Positions 22,857-32,869 of a DNA stretch of 64,000 nt are shown piece after piece. Source of the DNA: Tetraselmis striata (taxonomy: Eukaryota; Chlorophyta; Chlorodendrophyceae; Chlorodendrales; Chlorodendraceae); NCBI GenBank assembly GCA_006384855.1, contig VCJN01000423.1:1-64000 (forward strand), read 5' to 3'. The notes below the pieces were generated by a model, which made no database searches, had not been told where the DNA came from, and saw only the letters and a list, made by a program, of their open reading frames with translations. The position numbers and the translations under genes are program-made. How positions within the stretch are numbered: position 1 is the first letter of the stretch; each line of letters begins with the position of its first letter.

Positions 22857-22879
22857 CCCCCCCCCCCCCCCCCCCCCCC
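22857..22879. repeat. C23 tract
   Basis: A run of 23 C, followed 20 bp later by a strong hairpin (22900-22944). Confidence 0.9.
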
Positions 22880-22899
22880 ACCCTCGCTCCGCGAGCGGC

Positions 22900-22944
22900 G
22901 GGGGGCTGGTCAAAGGCGGCGCAGCCGCCTTTGGCCAGCCCCCC
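22900..22944. repeat. 21-bp stem hairpin with GCA loop
   Basis: GGGGGGCTGGTCAAAGGCGG plus C pairs with GCCGCCTTTGGCCAGCCCCC plus C around a 3-nt loop, with a single T/G wobble in 21 pairs. There is no U tract after it, so a bacterial-type terminator is not implied. Confidence 0.85.
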
Positions 22945-22972
22945 GTAGGAATGGCCATATACACTTTTAGCA

Positions 22973-23040
22973 ACACGGCCGTACGGGTCGCACTAGCAAG
23001 ACAGTTAAAGTCGTTAGGAACCCCCATAAACACGTTTAGA
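22973..23040 (+). repeat. Dispersed repeat with CCGTACGG motif, copy 3 (partial)
   Basis: Matches the 3' part of the 17751-17975 copy (GTACGGGTCGCACTAG, CAGTTAAAGTCGTTAGGAA, CCCCATAAAC). The 5' part of the unit is absent here. Confidence 0.65.
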
Positions 23041-23199
23041 GCACATCATTTCGCTGTAGAGGACCTTTCTGATTGTCCTTTTTTTAGCGATTCCCTGATA
23101 TCGCCTTTGCTGCTAGCTCATGTAAATAATACTTTTTGTAGTAGGTGGATTTGTTACTGCCCTTTTTGTAGTTCACACCAGTACGCATCACTACATGTA

Positions 23200-23250
23200 G
23201 TTTTATTACATCAGGGTTTTATTACATCACTATAGGTATTTATTACATAA
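23200..23250 (-). repeat. LINE 3' tail repeats
   Basis: On the plus strand TTTTATTACATCA occurs at 23200-23213 and 23217-23229, with a diverged third unit near 23238. On the LINE strand these read as TGATGTAATAAAA units and mark the 3' terminus. Confidence 0.6.
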
Positions 23251-23529
23251 GGGCTTTCACAAAAGCGCACTACAAACAGAACTAACAGCAACTATGAAAG
23301 GTTGCCAGCAAAAGAGAGACATTAGCATGAAACCAAGGTCGCGCAGGAGGACAGGGAGCCAAGAACCAAGAAGGAGCCAAGGGAACCACGAAGTCACTTA
23401 GCTGCCAGGAACCAAAGGGACCCCCACCCCGGGGTAGGCTATCAGCCGCGGCGAGGACGCTTGCAACCAATGACCCGGGTCATAGCAACACATGCCGACG
23501 AGCGACGCAACGCAGGCGCGTGAGCACCA

Positions 23530-25945
23530 TCACGTGCCGCACGCGCGGCCGCGACCCCGCCAAGAACGTTGTCTGCATGCATGTGCCATGTTGATGAGCA
23601 AGGAGAAACGGCGGCGCCACGCGGACAAGAGCTGGCCGATTTTTTGGCCAGTGTGTGTGTGGCTAGCTTTCGCGAGCTCCACCAAGAAAGCCTCGGCGTG
23701 CGGACGAATCCTCGGCGTGCGGGACGAAGTCCCGCGGACGAATCTGCGCCGTTTGATGAGGCGGCGAGCACGCCCTCGAGCCGCCACCAAGCTCAGGACC
23801 CCGAGGAAATCTCTTGCGATTACGGGCTCATGGTGAGCCCGGGTGGTGCACCGAGTGCCCCGCGATGAGAGGGCGCCCCGGTCCGCAGCCAACCATGCGA
23901 TGCCGCGCACAGTGCAGCGCATCCCCTTGCTCACCTCACCCACTGGGCCGAAGACCATGCCCGTGTAATCCGACATATCTAGAATGTCTCGAAGAGGGCC
24001 CCTCTGTCCGGGCTCCGTGTTGTGCCACGCCACATCCCGCACTGCCAATCCCCGTTGTATGTCGCCCAACAGGGAGCGCTCAAACCGACCCACAGCCGTG
24101 GCCCGGGGCACCGCAGTGTACTTGACCCTGTACCGCATAGTCTTGCACTCCAGCAACGTGGACTTCAAGCTCCGGGGATCATAGCTCCCAGTCACGACGT
24201 TGAACGCCGTAAGGGAGAGCTCTGCGTCCGGCACTAGGTCCTTGAGTTCATCCCTGGGTACGGTGTTGCCAAGAGGCACTGCCTGCTGGAACAAGTCATC
24301 CACCTCCTGGCGTACAACGATACCCAGGTCGTGAACACAATGATTGCGGAAGACCTCTGCGATAGCGTCGTGTTGTACACGCCAGTGGGCGTCTCCAGGT
24401 GCCGGGAGGTTCATGAGCGCGTCGCCGTCCAAGTCAACAATGACGGGGTTGTGCTCTGCCGAGGGCAGAATGATCTGGCTCCCAACCACCGGGGGCAAGC
24501 ACGGGCTAGGCAGAAAGAAGTACCCGGCAAGACCTCCCGCAGCTCATGCGGAGGCATGACCGTCCGCGCGGTGGGGATGGCTACCGTCCACATGCCCGCC
24601 GCCGCATCGAGTTGGTTGAACAAGATCCGTTCCCTACATGTGACAAGGAGAGCGCACACCTCATTTCGAAGCCGAGAGTTGTTGGCATGGTCTAGAAATG
24701 CCGTTAGCTCCTTTTGCGAGCCCGACGCAGCCTCTACTTCCCGCGCCATCATGCGGGCATATGCGTCGCTGAGGTGACCAGCAGTAGCCGCTTGGAGGCG
24801 GCCCCACGCCTCGCGGACCGCCGCACAGAATTAGTTGCCTTACCCACGAGCATCGTTGAGGAAGTGGTCATACCAGCGGGCGGAAGAAGTTGCGTTGAAG
24901 CTGTCTCGGTCAAGTACATACCCAAGCTGTGGGGCAAGGAAACCAGGGGTGGGGGTGTTGGTGTCGGAGTTCCTAGTGAGGAATCTTGGGAGGATGTCAT
25001 TCATGCAGCATGTAAAGGCGGCATCACGAACGGTAGCCATGCGGCGGATGCCATCGCCTTTTCACCGAGTGGGGAGATGAAGACTACTGCGGGCCCTGGC
25101 CACTGCAACCTCGCTCAAGGCAGCCGCCTCTGCTGCCATGGGGTCGGGGCCGTGCAAAAGCTCCGCCAGGAAAACGGTGACCATCGGATTGGTGTCGGTG
25201 TCGTACGTGGAGGGACGAGTAGAGACCCCTAGCACCCGCTCGACCGCCGCGAGGACGGTGGCATCCACCGCCTCCGCAAAGGCCTCCTCCTCGGACGGGA
25301 GGCAGTCGTGGAGCCAATACCTCGCCTTGTGTTGCATGCAATGCTTGAGAAGGGCCCATGCATTGTGATGCACGGCGTGCTTTTGTCGACGGCTAGGCTT
25401 GGCAGATAGGAGCTTGCCCATGCTAGCGTCCACCTCCTCTCGTAGCTTCTCCGCCTTGTCGCACATGGACGCCTGCACATACTGTGGCGATCCGAGCGGC
25501 ACGTTGAGGACCGGGATGCCGTGGTGGCCATCCAGCTCGGGTCACTCGATGTCGGCCGGAGCCTCACGCCGCGCGGCCTCCATGTATGCGCGGTACGCCT
25601 GCATCTTGTCGGAAGGCGTGAAGATCCGGCCGAACATGCTCCGGAGGCCCACCAAATATCCATCGTCGGCGGTGAAGCGCGCCGCCCCGTCAGTGACCTC
25701 CAACGTGCTGTCACACAGCCTGATCTCGGGGTGAATCGCGACGCAGAAGGAGGTCGTGGCCAACGGTGCGCCCTGTTGCACGCCGTCCTCCGACCGCAGA
25801 GGGGCGGACCGATCGTCCACGACCAGATACGAATCCGTGGGGCGGGAGGCTAGGAGCGCAGGGATGACAAGGCGTAGTGGAGAGCAATCGATGTGGCGTT
25901 GGATGATGGTGCGGCGCCACGCCTCTCTTCTCACTTTCCAACCGG
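23530..25945 (-). pseudogene. LINE RT palm/thumb and C-terminal PD-(D/E)XK-like domain
   Basis: The first piece contains RREAW, GVQQGAPLATTSFCVAIHPE and FTADDGYLVG (RT catalytic ADD). An in-frame TGA lies at 25544-25542, after which the same frame continues to 25062. Frameshifts follow around 25060-24750. The last ORF (24498-23530) holds HNPVIVDL and HDAIAEVFRNHCVHDLG. It then has VPDAELSL (P90, D91) and LLECKTMRY (E117, K119). This spacing fits a PD-(D/E)XK restriction-like nuclease, the endonuclease class used by R2- and NeSL-type LINEs. The nuclease call rests on motif spacing only. The element is inactive because of the stop and frameshifts. Confidence 0.7.
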
Positions 25946-28456
25946 CCCTTAACACAGGGCGAGGTACTGCATATGTACTCAATCCGGGCGAGCGGGCGCG
26001 GCTACTGCGACTGGTGGCGTGATCCTCCTGTGAAACGGCGGATCGTCCGACGACCGGACGACCCACCACCAGGCCAACAGACGACATGCGCCCACAGCGG
26101 CGTGAAGATCAGGCCTTCCAGGAGGACACCACAACATGCAGCATGGATACAGACAGCCCTGAGAAGCAACAAGACGCCGGGGTCGGCACCTTTCTGGCCG
26201 CACTCCGAGGCGGCAGAGTGCAACAGCCAACGATCCGTACGGTCGCAACTGCAAAATGTTTCGCAGGCACCTAGCTCCCACCAGCAACCCGCCGCCACAT
26301 ACGCGTGTTGCAACGCCCATCCCACCTACTTCTCACCGGCCTCCCCGCCGGTACGGACGATGCCCCCCATGTGGCCCTACTCTTCGGCGATCTGGTGGCT
26401 CAGCACCAAGCCATGGACGAGGAGTCGCGCAGCCGGACTGTGACGAACCTGATCCACACCCTCAGCCCCAAAATCGGCGTTCAAATCCTACCAGCAGACG
26501 TCAGGATGGTGATGCGCCGCCCCCCCAGGCCAGCCGCCGCCGACACCGCTGGACCGATTGGCTTTAGGCTCCCCACCACCACAGGGTCAGTCATCCTGCG
26601 ACTGGCCCGCAGAGACACAGCCGAGAGCGTTCTACAGACCCAATGGACAGGAGAAGGCACAACGATCCTCGACCGCCAGGGCCGCCGCTGCTCCACCCGC
26701 CTGCTCGGAGCACCACACCTCGACGACATCGAACGCCCGATACACCAAGTGTGGCTTCGCTCCCCTTCGTTTAGAGGCCTCACGGAGGCCGACATGTGGC
26801 TGCGCCTGGCGAAGGCCCTTCTCCCAGCATACGACCAACCCCAGCCATGCGAAGCGGCGGCAGACCAACCGGCGGCGACACCGGCGGACGTCCTGGCACT
26901 CGCCGGAGTGAGAGTGTGGGCCGAGTACGAGGCCGACACAGACGCAGACGACGCCGTCATCTGCCCCCGACCCGCACACTACTGTCCCTCCTGGAAGTCC
27001 GAGAGATATGGAAAGCCCGCCGCTCGGCAGACTCGGTTCGCCTCGAACTCCTCGAAGCGGCGCGTTTACTACTGATGTGTGCCGCGACGCGGTACTGGCG
27101 CTGCCGTTTGTCGACCAGTCGCAGGGCCGAGCAGTGATCCAAGTCACAGTCGAACACAACGAGGACCGCGAGGACCTGCCCACCGCCCCGCTCCCAAGAG
27201 TACTGCCCTCGGCGCTGTCCACACAGTTCTTCCGATGCGTGTTGACGGCCAAGGCGGTCTGCACCGGCCCCCTGGCCAACTTGGAGCTGCCGACGGTGGA
27301 GCAGCTAGGGGAGGCCATCGCAGCCAACATCAGCCAACGCACCAACACACCCCCATAGCTGCACCACGCACAATGGCTGACAGACACCATGACGGCTGCT
27401 GGCGGCGAGATGCGCCGCCACCACACAGAGCCAACACTGCTGCGCGTGGGGGACGACCACCTATGCGCCATCTCCCTCGGCAAAGAAGACGAGGAGTTCG
27501 CGGACACCCTACGCCTGGCAGTGGCCCTCACCTCACATGTCGCACTACTGCGGGCGATACGCCTCCGCACCATCGTCATCTACCTCACGGAGTCCGAGTT
27601 CGACCCCTCGGAGCTGCTCATCCACCCCTTCAGCCAGACGATCCGCGAGGCGGGAGAACTGGGTGGCAACACTGGCCGCAACCAGATCCGACGCGTTGCG
27701 ATAGGCATACGTAAGAACGTCCGGAAGACCGCCCCAGCGTCCCTCGCCCTACGAGCCACCGGACGCCCAATCTACACCCTCACCCTGCAGCTGACCGCCC
27801 ACCACCACAACATCATTGGTGGCACCCGCAGCACCGACAGAACTGAGCAGTGGCGCAAGACATTGTCGACAGCGTGCGGGAAGATCAAGGCCGCGCCAGC
27901 TCCGGCACCCGCCGAGAGGCGCCCTGCCGATACATCACCAGCCCCACCACCGGCAGGCCCAATCGCACTACCTCTTCCAGCGACCCGAGCAGCCTATACC
28001 GCACCCCTGGTCCGCGACGCTCCCCCCCAGGGTTCGAGCACGTCCCACCGAGGCGCGGAGCGGTTGCGGACGCGGTGGCAGCCATCGACCAGCTAGGAGT
28101 TGCAACGGAGCGAGTCCCCGGAGCAGCCCCCCCCAGCTCCTGCACCTACAGCCACAGCCCCAGCGGCAACTGCCATGCCTGGAGCAGAGGCGGACGACGA
28201 AGAGGAACTGCAACTCAACCACGTGGAGAACGACAGCGCCATGGAGGTGGACACCACTCAGGGCGCGGCAGCAGAGACACCAGGTCTGGCAGACATATCC
28301 CTCGATTCCCCCCGGCGCTCAACAGTGCACCGCACATTCAGGGAGGGCACACCCAATGGCAGCACTGAGAGACTAGCAGAACTCCACCACCTTACCACAG
28401 CAGCCACAGAGATGCTTGCACAGTCCTCTCCTGCGAGTCAACCAGCACTATCCGAC
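25946..28456 (+). other. Opposite-strand block interrupting the LINE RT
   Basis: About 2.5 kb in opposite orientation to the LINE, lying exactly where the RT is missing its middle. The right junction is near 28457, where the minus RT frame breaks after NGAPNV. The left junction is near 25945, just before RREAW. It carries a degenerate plus-strand ORF. I see no terminal repeats or target duplication, so the origin (inverted 5' part of a related LINE, or another element) is open. Confidence 0.5.
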
Positions 28457-28480
28457 GTTCGGGGCCCCGTTTTCGCCTAG
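26305..28480 (+). pseudogene. Gag/ORF1-like protein of unknown family, degenerate
   Basis: A frame from 26305 (LLFGDLVAQHQAMDEESRSR, IGFRLPTTTGSVILRLARRD) shifts near 27010. The second frame then runs to 28480, broken only by TAG at 27356-27358 and TAG at 28094-28096. It contains QFFRCVLTAKAVCTGPLANL, LRAIRLRTIVIYLTESEFD and a long Pro/Ala-rich then acidic tail (DDEEELQLNHVEND). The general form, a folded N-terminal half with a Pro-rich and acidic C-terminal half, suits an ORF1/Gag-like protein, but I do not recognise the family. The last 24 bases overlap the start of the opposite-strand RT fragment. Confidence 0.4.
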
Positions 28481-28987
28481 CTTCTTGGCAGGTGCCACGA
28501 GCCTAGCAGAGGCGAAGAGCCGGTTGAACCACCCGGGCATGCGACCTTGGAGGTACATTGAGGCGACCTCTGACATGGCGCGGACCGCCGCAGGCCCCTG
28601 ACCAAGCAGCGGAGATACTCGTTGCGCATGCGTGAGGGCCATGGCGCCACATGCTGCTTGGTACGGCACGTGCATGTCCACCGTTAGGGCGGCCTCGTCG
28701 ACCACAATGTCATTCGCGGCGTCTGAGATCGGGTGGCTACAGAACGGGTGCTTGTTGCGCTGCTGAGGGAGGATAGCAGGATCGGATAGGTCGCCCATAC
28801 CCTTCGAAGATAGTCGGCCCGCCGCTCGGGAGAGCTCTCCGTCCTCCACCAACGCCACAACGGTGTCCGCGGTGCCCACGAGTAGCGCCGCAAAGAGGTT
28901 AGCGTCCGTTCGACGCTGGCGGGCATGTCCGGCGTAGAACGGCTCATTGCGCGCGTCGTCCCATGAGCGCACGAGTTCGGTCATGCG
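28457..28987 (-). pseudogene. LINE RT N-terminal region
   Basis: The minus frame reads WDDARNE, then DGELSRAAGRLSSKGMGDLS, DPAILPQQRNKHP, and later MPGWFNRLFASARLVAPAKK followed by NGAPNV. In algal LINEs this is the region before and including RT block 1-2 (LFASARL... followed by RP.AVG). The frame is cut at NGAPNV by the opposite-strand block. On its 5' side it is cut by the LTR element; the minus frame continues beyond that element at 30071, which supports insertion into a once continuous LINE ORF. Confidence 0.7.
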
Positions 28988-29256
28988 TGTTGACACCAAT
29001 GTTGCTGTCACTGCTGTACTCCAGACAATGTAGCTAGGGTACGCGTATTAGTACTTTAGCACGTATCTGAGTGGTACGAGCACCGCGCTACGCACGCGCC
29101 GCGGGCACCGCATCGCGCCAGCCATATAGGCGTTCGGCGCTCCGGGCATGCTCACTTCTCTGTAACCAGACACTCTCCCGGCTATGGGCTTCCGCCTCTC
29201 AACCCCAACGTGCGACATGCACCAGCACGTCGGTTGCGGGGAGGTTGCGCATGACA
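28988..29256 (+). repeat. 5' LTR of the TRIM-like element
   Basis: 269 bp, TG...CA termini; the same length as the 3' LTR with roughly nine substitutions. Confidence 0.88.
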
Positions 29257-29268
29257 GGTTATGGGCCC
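29257..29268 (+). promoter_or_regulatory. Primer-binding site, half-tRNA iMet type
   Basis: GGTTATGGGCCC directly follows the 5' LTR. It is complementary to the anticodon stem-loop of eukaryotic initiator tRNA-Met (GGGCCCAUAACC). Drosophila copia is primed by a tRNA-iMet fragment ending in this loop, so this site suggests copia-type mobilising machinery. Confidence 0.7.
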
Positions 29269-29784
29269 TCTACAGCCTATGTCGGACACTAGTGAGAATG
29301 GTCTGACGCTAGACCTCGCAGGAAGTCCGTCTGGGCGGGAAGCCCGGACGTAAAACCGAGACCACCGCAGCCAGAAAGGGGCCTCGACACTCGACAGGTT
29401 GTTTGCGCACCTACAGCTAAAGCGCACACCCGGACGCTGGCTACCATGACGCCATCGACCGCCATGTACGGGCTGCCTCGCCAGCTACCACGACGCCAAC
29501 GACTGCCGCGTACCGCAGTTCCCGCCCGAAGAGATTCTCGGCTCGGCCGACTGGGAAATTCGGGCAACGCTCGTCGACTAGTATGAAGTCGCATGCGAAA
29601 CTCGGCACACCAGCGCCAAGGAGAAGTTGCCAACCGCGACTTTTATCCGCTCGACAGCCGGCGCCGTCAGACGCCCTAGAGGACCTGCCCCGATCCACGC
29701 CGAGGTCAGGGCATGGCGGGCAGCCTCTAGGCTAGCGACTAGTGCTAGCAGCCGAAACCCCTGCTTGACGCATCCCCTTGCGAC

Positions 29785-29796
29785 ATTGGGAGGGGA
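29785..29796 (+). promoter_or_regulatory. Polypurine tract of the TRIM-like element
   Basis: ATTGGGAGGGGA lies immediately before the 3' LTR, the position of the plus-strand primer. Confidence 0.7.
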
Positions 29797-30065
29797 TGTT
29801 GACACCAGTGTTGCTGTCACTGCTGTACTCCAGACAATGTAGCTAAGGTATGCGTATTAGTACTTTAGCACATATCTGAGTGGTACGAGCACCGCGCTAC
29901 GCACGCGCCGCGGGCACCGCATCGCGCCAGCCATATAGGCGTTCGGCGCTCCAGGCATGCTCACTTCTCTGTAACCAGACACTCTCCCGGCTATGGGCTT
30001 CCGCCTCCCAACCCCGACGTGCGACATGGACCAGCACGTCGGTTGCGGGGAGATTGCGCATGACA
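29797..30065 (+). repeat. 3' LTR of the TRIM-like element
   Basis: 269 bp; the copy of 28988-29256 and followed by the target duplication ATGCG. Confidence 0.88.
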
Positions 30066-30070
30066 ATGCG

Positions 30071-30383
30071 CCTCTCGGCGAAGGCGCGGACTCACTACCA
30101 ATATCTCTTAGTACCTCTATACCACCACCACCCAGCGGCCCCGGAGGCGCCCCGGGGCCGTGTGTCGCCATGCCTCACCCGCCGCCGCCCAGAGGCGTGG
30201 TTGCCCTCAACCCCCTCCCACGCGACGTCACCGTTATGCCCGGGCTGTGGCGGGTCGCTTGTATCATCCGGCGGGGCGCCGCGCAATGTCTGCGCCTTCC
30301 GCCGATGGTGCGGCAGAACGCGCCGTTGACCCCGGGTCGCCTCCGCCCCCCAATACATCGTCCAGTTTTTCGGGCAGCCCCAG
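30071..30383 (-). pseudogene. LINE fragment upstream of the TRIM-like element
   Basis: The minus frame carries PGAPPGPLGGGGIEVLRDIG and SESAPSPRGA. It leads into the RT fragment on the other side of the LTR element once the insertion and one copy of the duplication are ignored. It ends abruptly where the D2 repeat A1 starts. Confidence 0.45.
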
Positions 30384-30563
30384 GATGAGGCCACAGAAGC
30401 TCAAGATCAAGAATTATTAGAAAAATATGTAGTTACAATGATTAGTAATTGGTAGTTGGATCCGTGAGGGACCCAACTGCCAGCAGACCTAGAAACGCAG
30501 TGCGTTTGTTAGTAACCTTGGGGCAAGCCGGGGCTGTTCCTCACAACAGCCAGAATTTCAGTA
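30384..30563 (+). repeat. D2 split repeat A1 (5' terminus)
   Basis: Begins GGATGAGGCC and carries GAATTATTAGAAAAATATG and GGTAGTTGGATCCGTGAGGG. The copy at 43420-43623 matches it along its length, with a 23-bp insertion in A2 and small differences. Confidence 0.88.
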
Positions 30564-30643
30564 TCTGTAACCACCAACGTAACAAGTCACCCGGAAACTG
30601 CGCCTCGCCTCACGACACGAGCCTGCACCATCTGCCCTCCATC

Positions 30644-31309
30644 ATGGCATCTGGCTCGGCCGGCCCCGCAGTCGACGAAGGTCACCGGGGGCCGGCACGA
30701 GCCGCCACCGAGACACTCGCCGAATTATATGAAGAACATGCGCACGACATGTACGCGACCTTCACCCCATTGCAATGGGCGAGCTGGCTGCACGACACCG
30801 CCGACGTCCACCGCACAGACTGGTTCCACCGGGCCAGCCCCGAGCTTCTCTCGCGGGCACTGTCCCACCGCGATACTATCGCTCGACTGACGGACGCCGA
30901 CCGCATTGCGTTGTGTGACTACACGGGGCGCATTCTGCGTCTCCTAGAGGACGACTCGGCCGCCCACTGTATGGCAGCCCAAGTTAACGGCAAGAGGTGC
31001 CCGTACCGCAGCGGCAACGGCCTCCCATACTGCAAGCGCCACAGCAACCACGGACTCCCATTGCTGGCACACGACGATGACGGTGCCACCAGCCACGGGC
31101 TCAGCTACGTGTGTTTTGGATGCGGGCAGGCGAACGACGACCACCCCACCGACAGCGAGGAAGCCGACGGCGTCTACACGTTCAACTACACCACTTGTGC
31201 CGCCAGCATCGCGGCTGCCTGCGCCGCTGAGGCACTGGGAGCTGACCTCCCGTCAGACGCCAAAGTGATTTGCGACTGCTGTTCCGGCGTGCGCGACCGT
31301 TGGGGTTAA
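30644..31309 (+). CDS. D2 first ORF, Cys-rich gag-like protein
   Basis: An intact 221-residue frame from the ATG at 30644, chosen because a Met-rich context starts there and the upstream part of the frame lies in the A1 repeat. The N-terminal half is helical and acidic (TETLAELYEEHAHDMYATF, WASWLHDTADVHR). The C-terminal half has clustered Cys/His (KRCPYRSGNGLPYCKRHSNH, YVCFGCGQAND, ICDCCSGVRDRWG) that could bind zinc. It sits first in the element, where Gag is expected. No known Gag domain is recognised. Confidence 0.5.
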   Translation: MASGSAGPAVDEGHRGPARAATETLAELYEEHAHDMYATFTPLQWASWLHDTADVHRTDWFHRASPELLSRALSHRDTIARLTDADRIALCDYTGRILRLLEDDSAAHCMAAQVNGKRCPYRSGNGLPYCKRHSNHGLPLLAHDDDGATSHGLSYVCFGCGQANDDHPTDSEEADGVYTFNYTTCAASIAAACAAEALGADLPSDAKVICDCCSGVRDRWG

Positions 31310-31559
31310 TCCTCACAGACGCCGTCACGGAATCGGGCGAGCCGGCTGTCCCGCAGTACTACCGCCTAACCGTGCAACCTGACATACTACCCACCACGAT
31401 CGCGGCCAGGCCCACCCGCCGGCTTAACACGCGAGTCGAGCGTGCGCCTGCGGGTGGTCTCGCGGATGGGATTACCCCCGCGAGGCTACCGCTGGCAACG
31501 CCGACACCGAGGACTCCTACACCGGCGCCAGCTACAGCTCGGGCCGTGGCCCCGCGCAC

Positions 31560-32705
31560 ACGCGTCCCCCGCGGCCTACGAGCCCGCGGCCCCGCCTTCT
31601 CCGTTAACCCTCACCTCTACAAACTACGGCAAACTGGTCGAAGCTGTTGCGGCCCTCACCGGCAAAGTCGACCAAGTTGTCAAAGAGAACCGAACCCTGA
31701 GGGCCCAAGCCCAGGCCGGCGCGCCTCGCGCCGTACCGGCGGCTCCGCAGCTTCCACCCGAGGCAGCCCCGGGCGACTACATGACGCCCGCGGAGCTGCT
31801 ATCGTCCACAGGTGCGACCGCCCACCTGTGGTAACACAGCCTGCCGCACCTACATTAAATCCTACCAAGGCTCCAAATACCACTTCGACGCGTGCGGCCG
31901 AGCCGTCAGCTCTCCACTTCACTACGCCAGCCGGGCGTACGGGGCGCAGCTCGACCTCCTGGCCGCCAAGCCTACTGACGACAAGGCCCGACAGTGGCAC
32001 GAGCTCTAGGGCTACCAGCCCCTCGCCAACCCGGCGCAAACCTACCCCGACCGCCACCACTTGGAGGCCTACCACGTCAACATGCTCACCTGGCAATGGG
32101 AGCTGCACGTTATCGACTCCCCACGTTTCGACAAATCCCCCGACGGCGAGCGGCGCATGGAGACCATCCTTAGCGTCACGGGCCGCATCCGCTTCATGCA
32201 TGCCGTCCATAAGGCCTGCGATAAGTACGGCGACGGCGGCCCCGCCCTGAGCTGGCCCTCGGTCTACGCGTACATGCAGCGGCACAACCGCGCGTTCCTG
32301 GTCTCTCGCGAGCTGTGCTTGTTCGACCAGTGGTTCGCGCAGCTGCAGGCCAAGCGGCAGGAACTGCTCTCCAAGGGGGGCAGCTCCTCACCTGCACGAC
32401 GACCTCCAGCCAGCGTCAACTCATCTCCGCCGCGCGCGGCAACCTCAACACCAGCTGGTTGGACGAGCTCCGCGGCACCATGAGCCGCCCCCATTCACAA
32501 TACCCGCCTACGCCAGGCCGCACCAACCCGAACCCGGCCCCGTCGGTCCCCAACGCATGCGCCTACTGCCTCGGCGACCACAAGACCATCCAGCACCCGG
32601 CGGAAGAGCCGATTACCCAACCCTGCCCCAGGTGCCGCCACCCTCACGCACTGGTGGGCAAGCTGGCCACCCCATGCCCCGCTGGTTCCACCGCGGACCA
32701 ATGAC
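31560..32705 (+). pseudogene. D2 gag-like segment with coiled coil and zinc-knuckle-like Cys
   Basis: Pieced from several frames. A coiled coil lies at about 31620-31720 (LVEAVAALTGKVDQVVKENR). A central region (YHFDACGRAVSSPLHYASRA) is interrupted by TAG at 32007-32009, then continues with MLTWQWELHVIDSPRFDK and VYAYMQRHNRAFLVSRELC. After a frameshift near 32400, NACAYCLGDHKTIQH and CPRCRHPHALVG give a C-x2-C plus C-x2-C pattern like a nucleic-acid-binding knuckle. It resembles the Gag of DIRS elements only in order and composition. Confidence 0.5.
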
Positions 32706-32869
32706 ATGGGCGGACGTGGGTCCCGTGGAGCTCGGGTCTCGCAGATTCTACCCCCATCAGCTCACCGCTACCCGCTCTGCTGCTGCGCAAGTTTGGCATC
32801 GACCACGCCCTACTGGTCGTCCGGACCTGCGCGGCGGCGAGCGTCCACATCCCTGCAGCCTACGCCGAC

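Larger units (their letters stand above)
28988..30065 (+). mobile_element. Small non-autonomous LTR retroelement (TRIM-like)
   Basis: Two 269-bp direct repeats (28988-29256 and 29797-30065) begin TGTTGACACC and end ATGACA, giving TG...CA ends. The 5-bp duplication ATGCG flanks the element (28983-28987 and 30066-30070). The interior is 540 bp without coding capacity. A primer-binding site and a polypurine tract sit at the expected places. The size (1078 bp) and lack of genes fit terminal-repeat retrotransposons in miniature, which depend on enzymes from autonomous relatives. About 9 substitutions separate the LTRs. Confidence 0.88.
23200..30383 (-). mobile_element. LINE (non-LTR retrotransposon), interrupted
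   Basis: The minus-strand remnant runs from a 5' truncated edge at 30383, where the DIRS element D2 begins, to a 3' end near 23200. Pieces in sense order: a Gly/Pro-rich leader (30383-30071), the RT N-terminal region (28982-28457), then RT palm, thumb and C-terminal domain (about 25945-23530), then a 3' UTR shared with 63600-64000. It is broken by a 1.08-kb LTR element at 28988-30065 and by an opposite-strand block at about 25946-28456. About 80 RT residues between the two RT pieces are not found. The 3' end carries repeats of a GATGTAATAAAA-type unit, a common LINE tail. Confidence 0.75.

Noticed and set aside
22900-22944. Rho-independent terminator.
   Set aside because: The hairpin has no following U tract and the window is eukaryotic.
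25946-28982. Simple twin-primed 5' inversion of the LINE.
   Set aside because: That would place all upstream LINE sequence on the inverted strand, but the RT N-terminal part beyond the block is back on the minus strand.
31270-32250. A 326-codon plus-strand frame overlapping the D2 gag region.
   Set aside because: Its sequence is Pro/Arg/Thr-rich shadow of the real gag frames, which show a coiled coil and knuckle-like Cys motifs in other frames.
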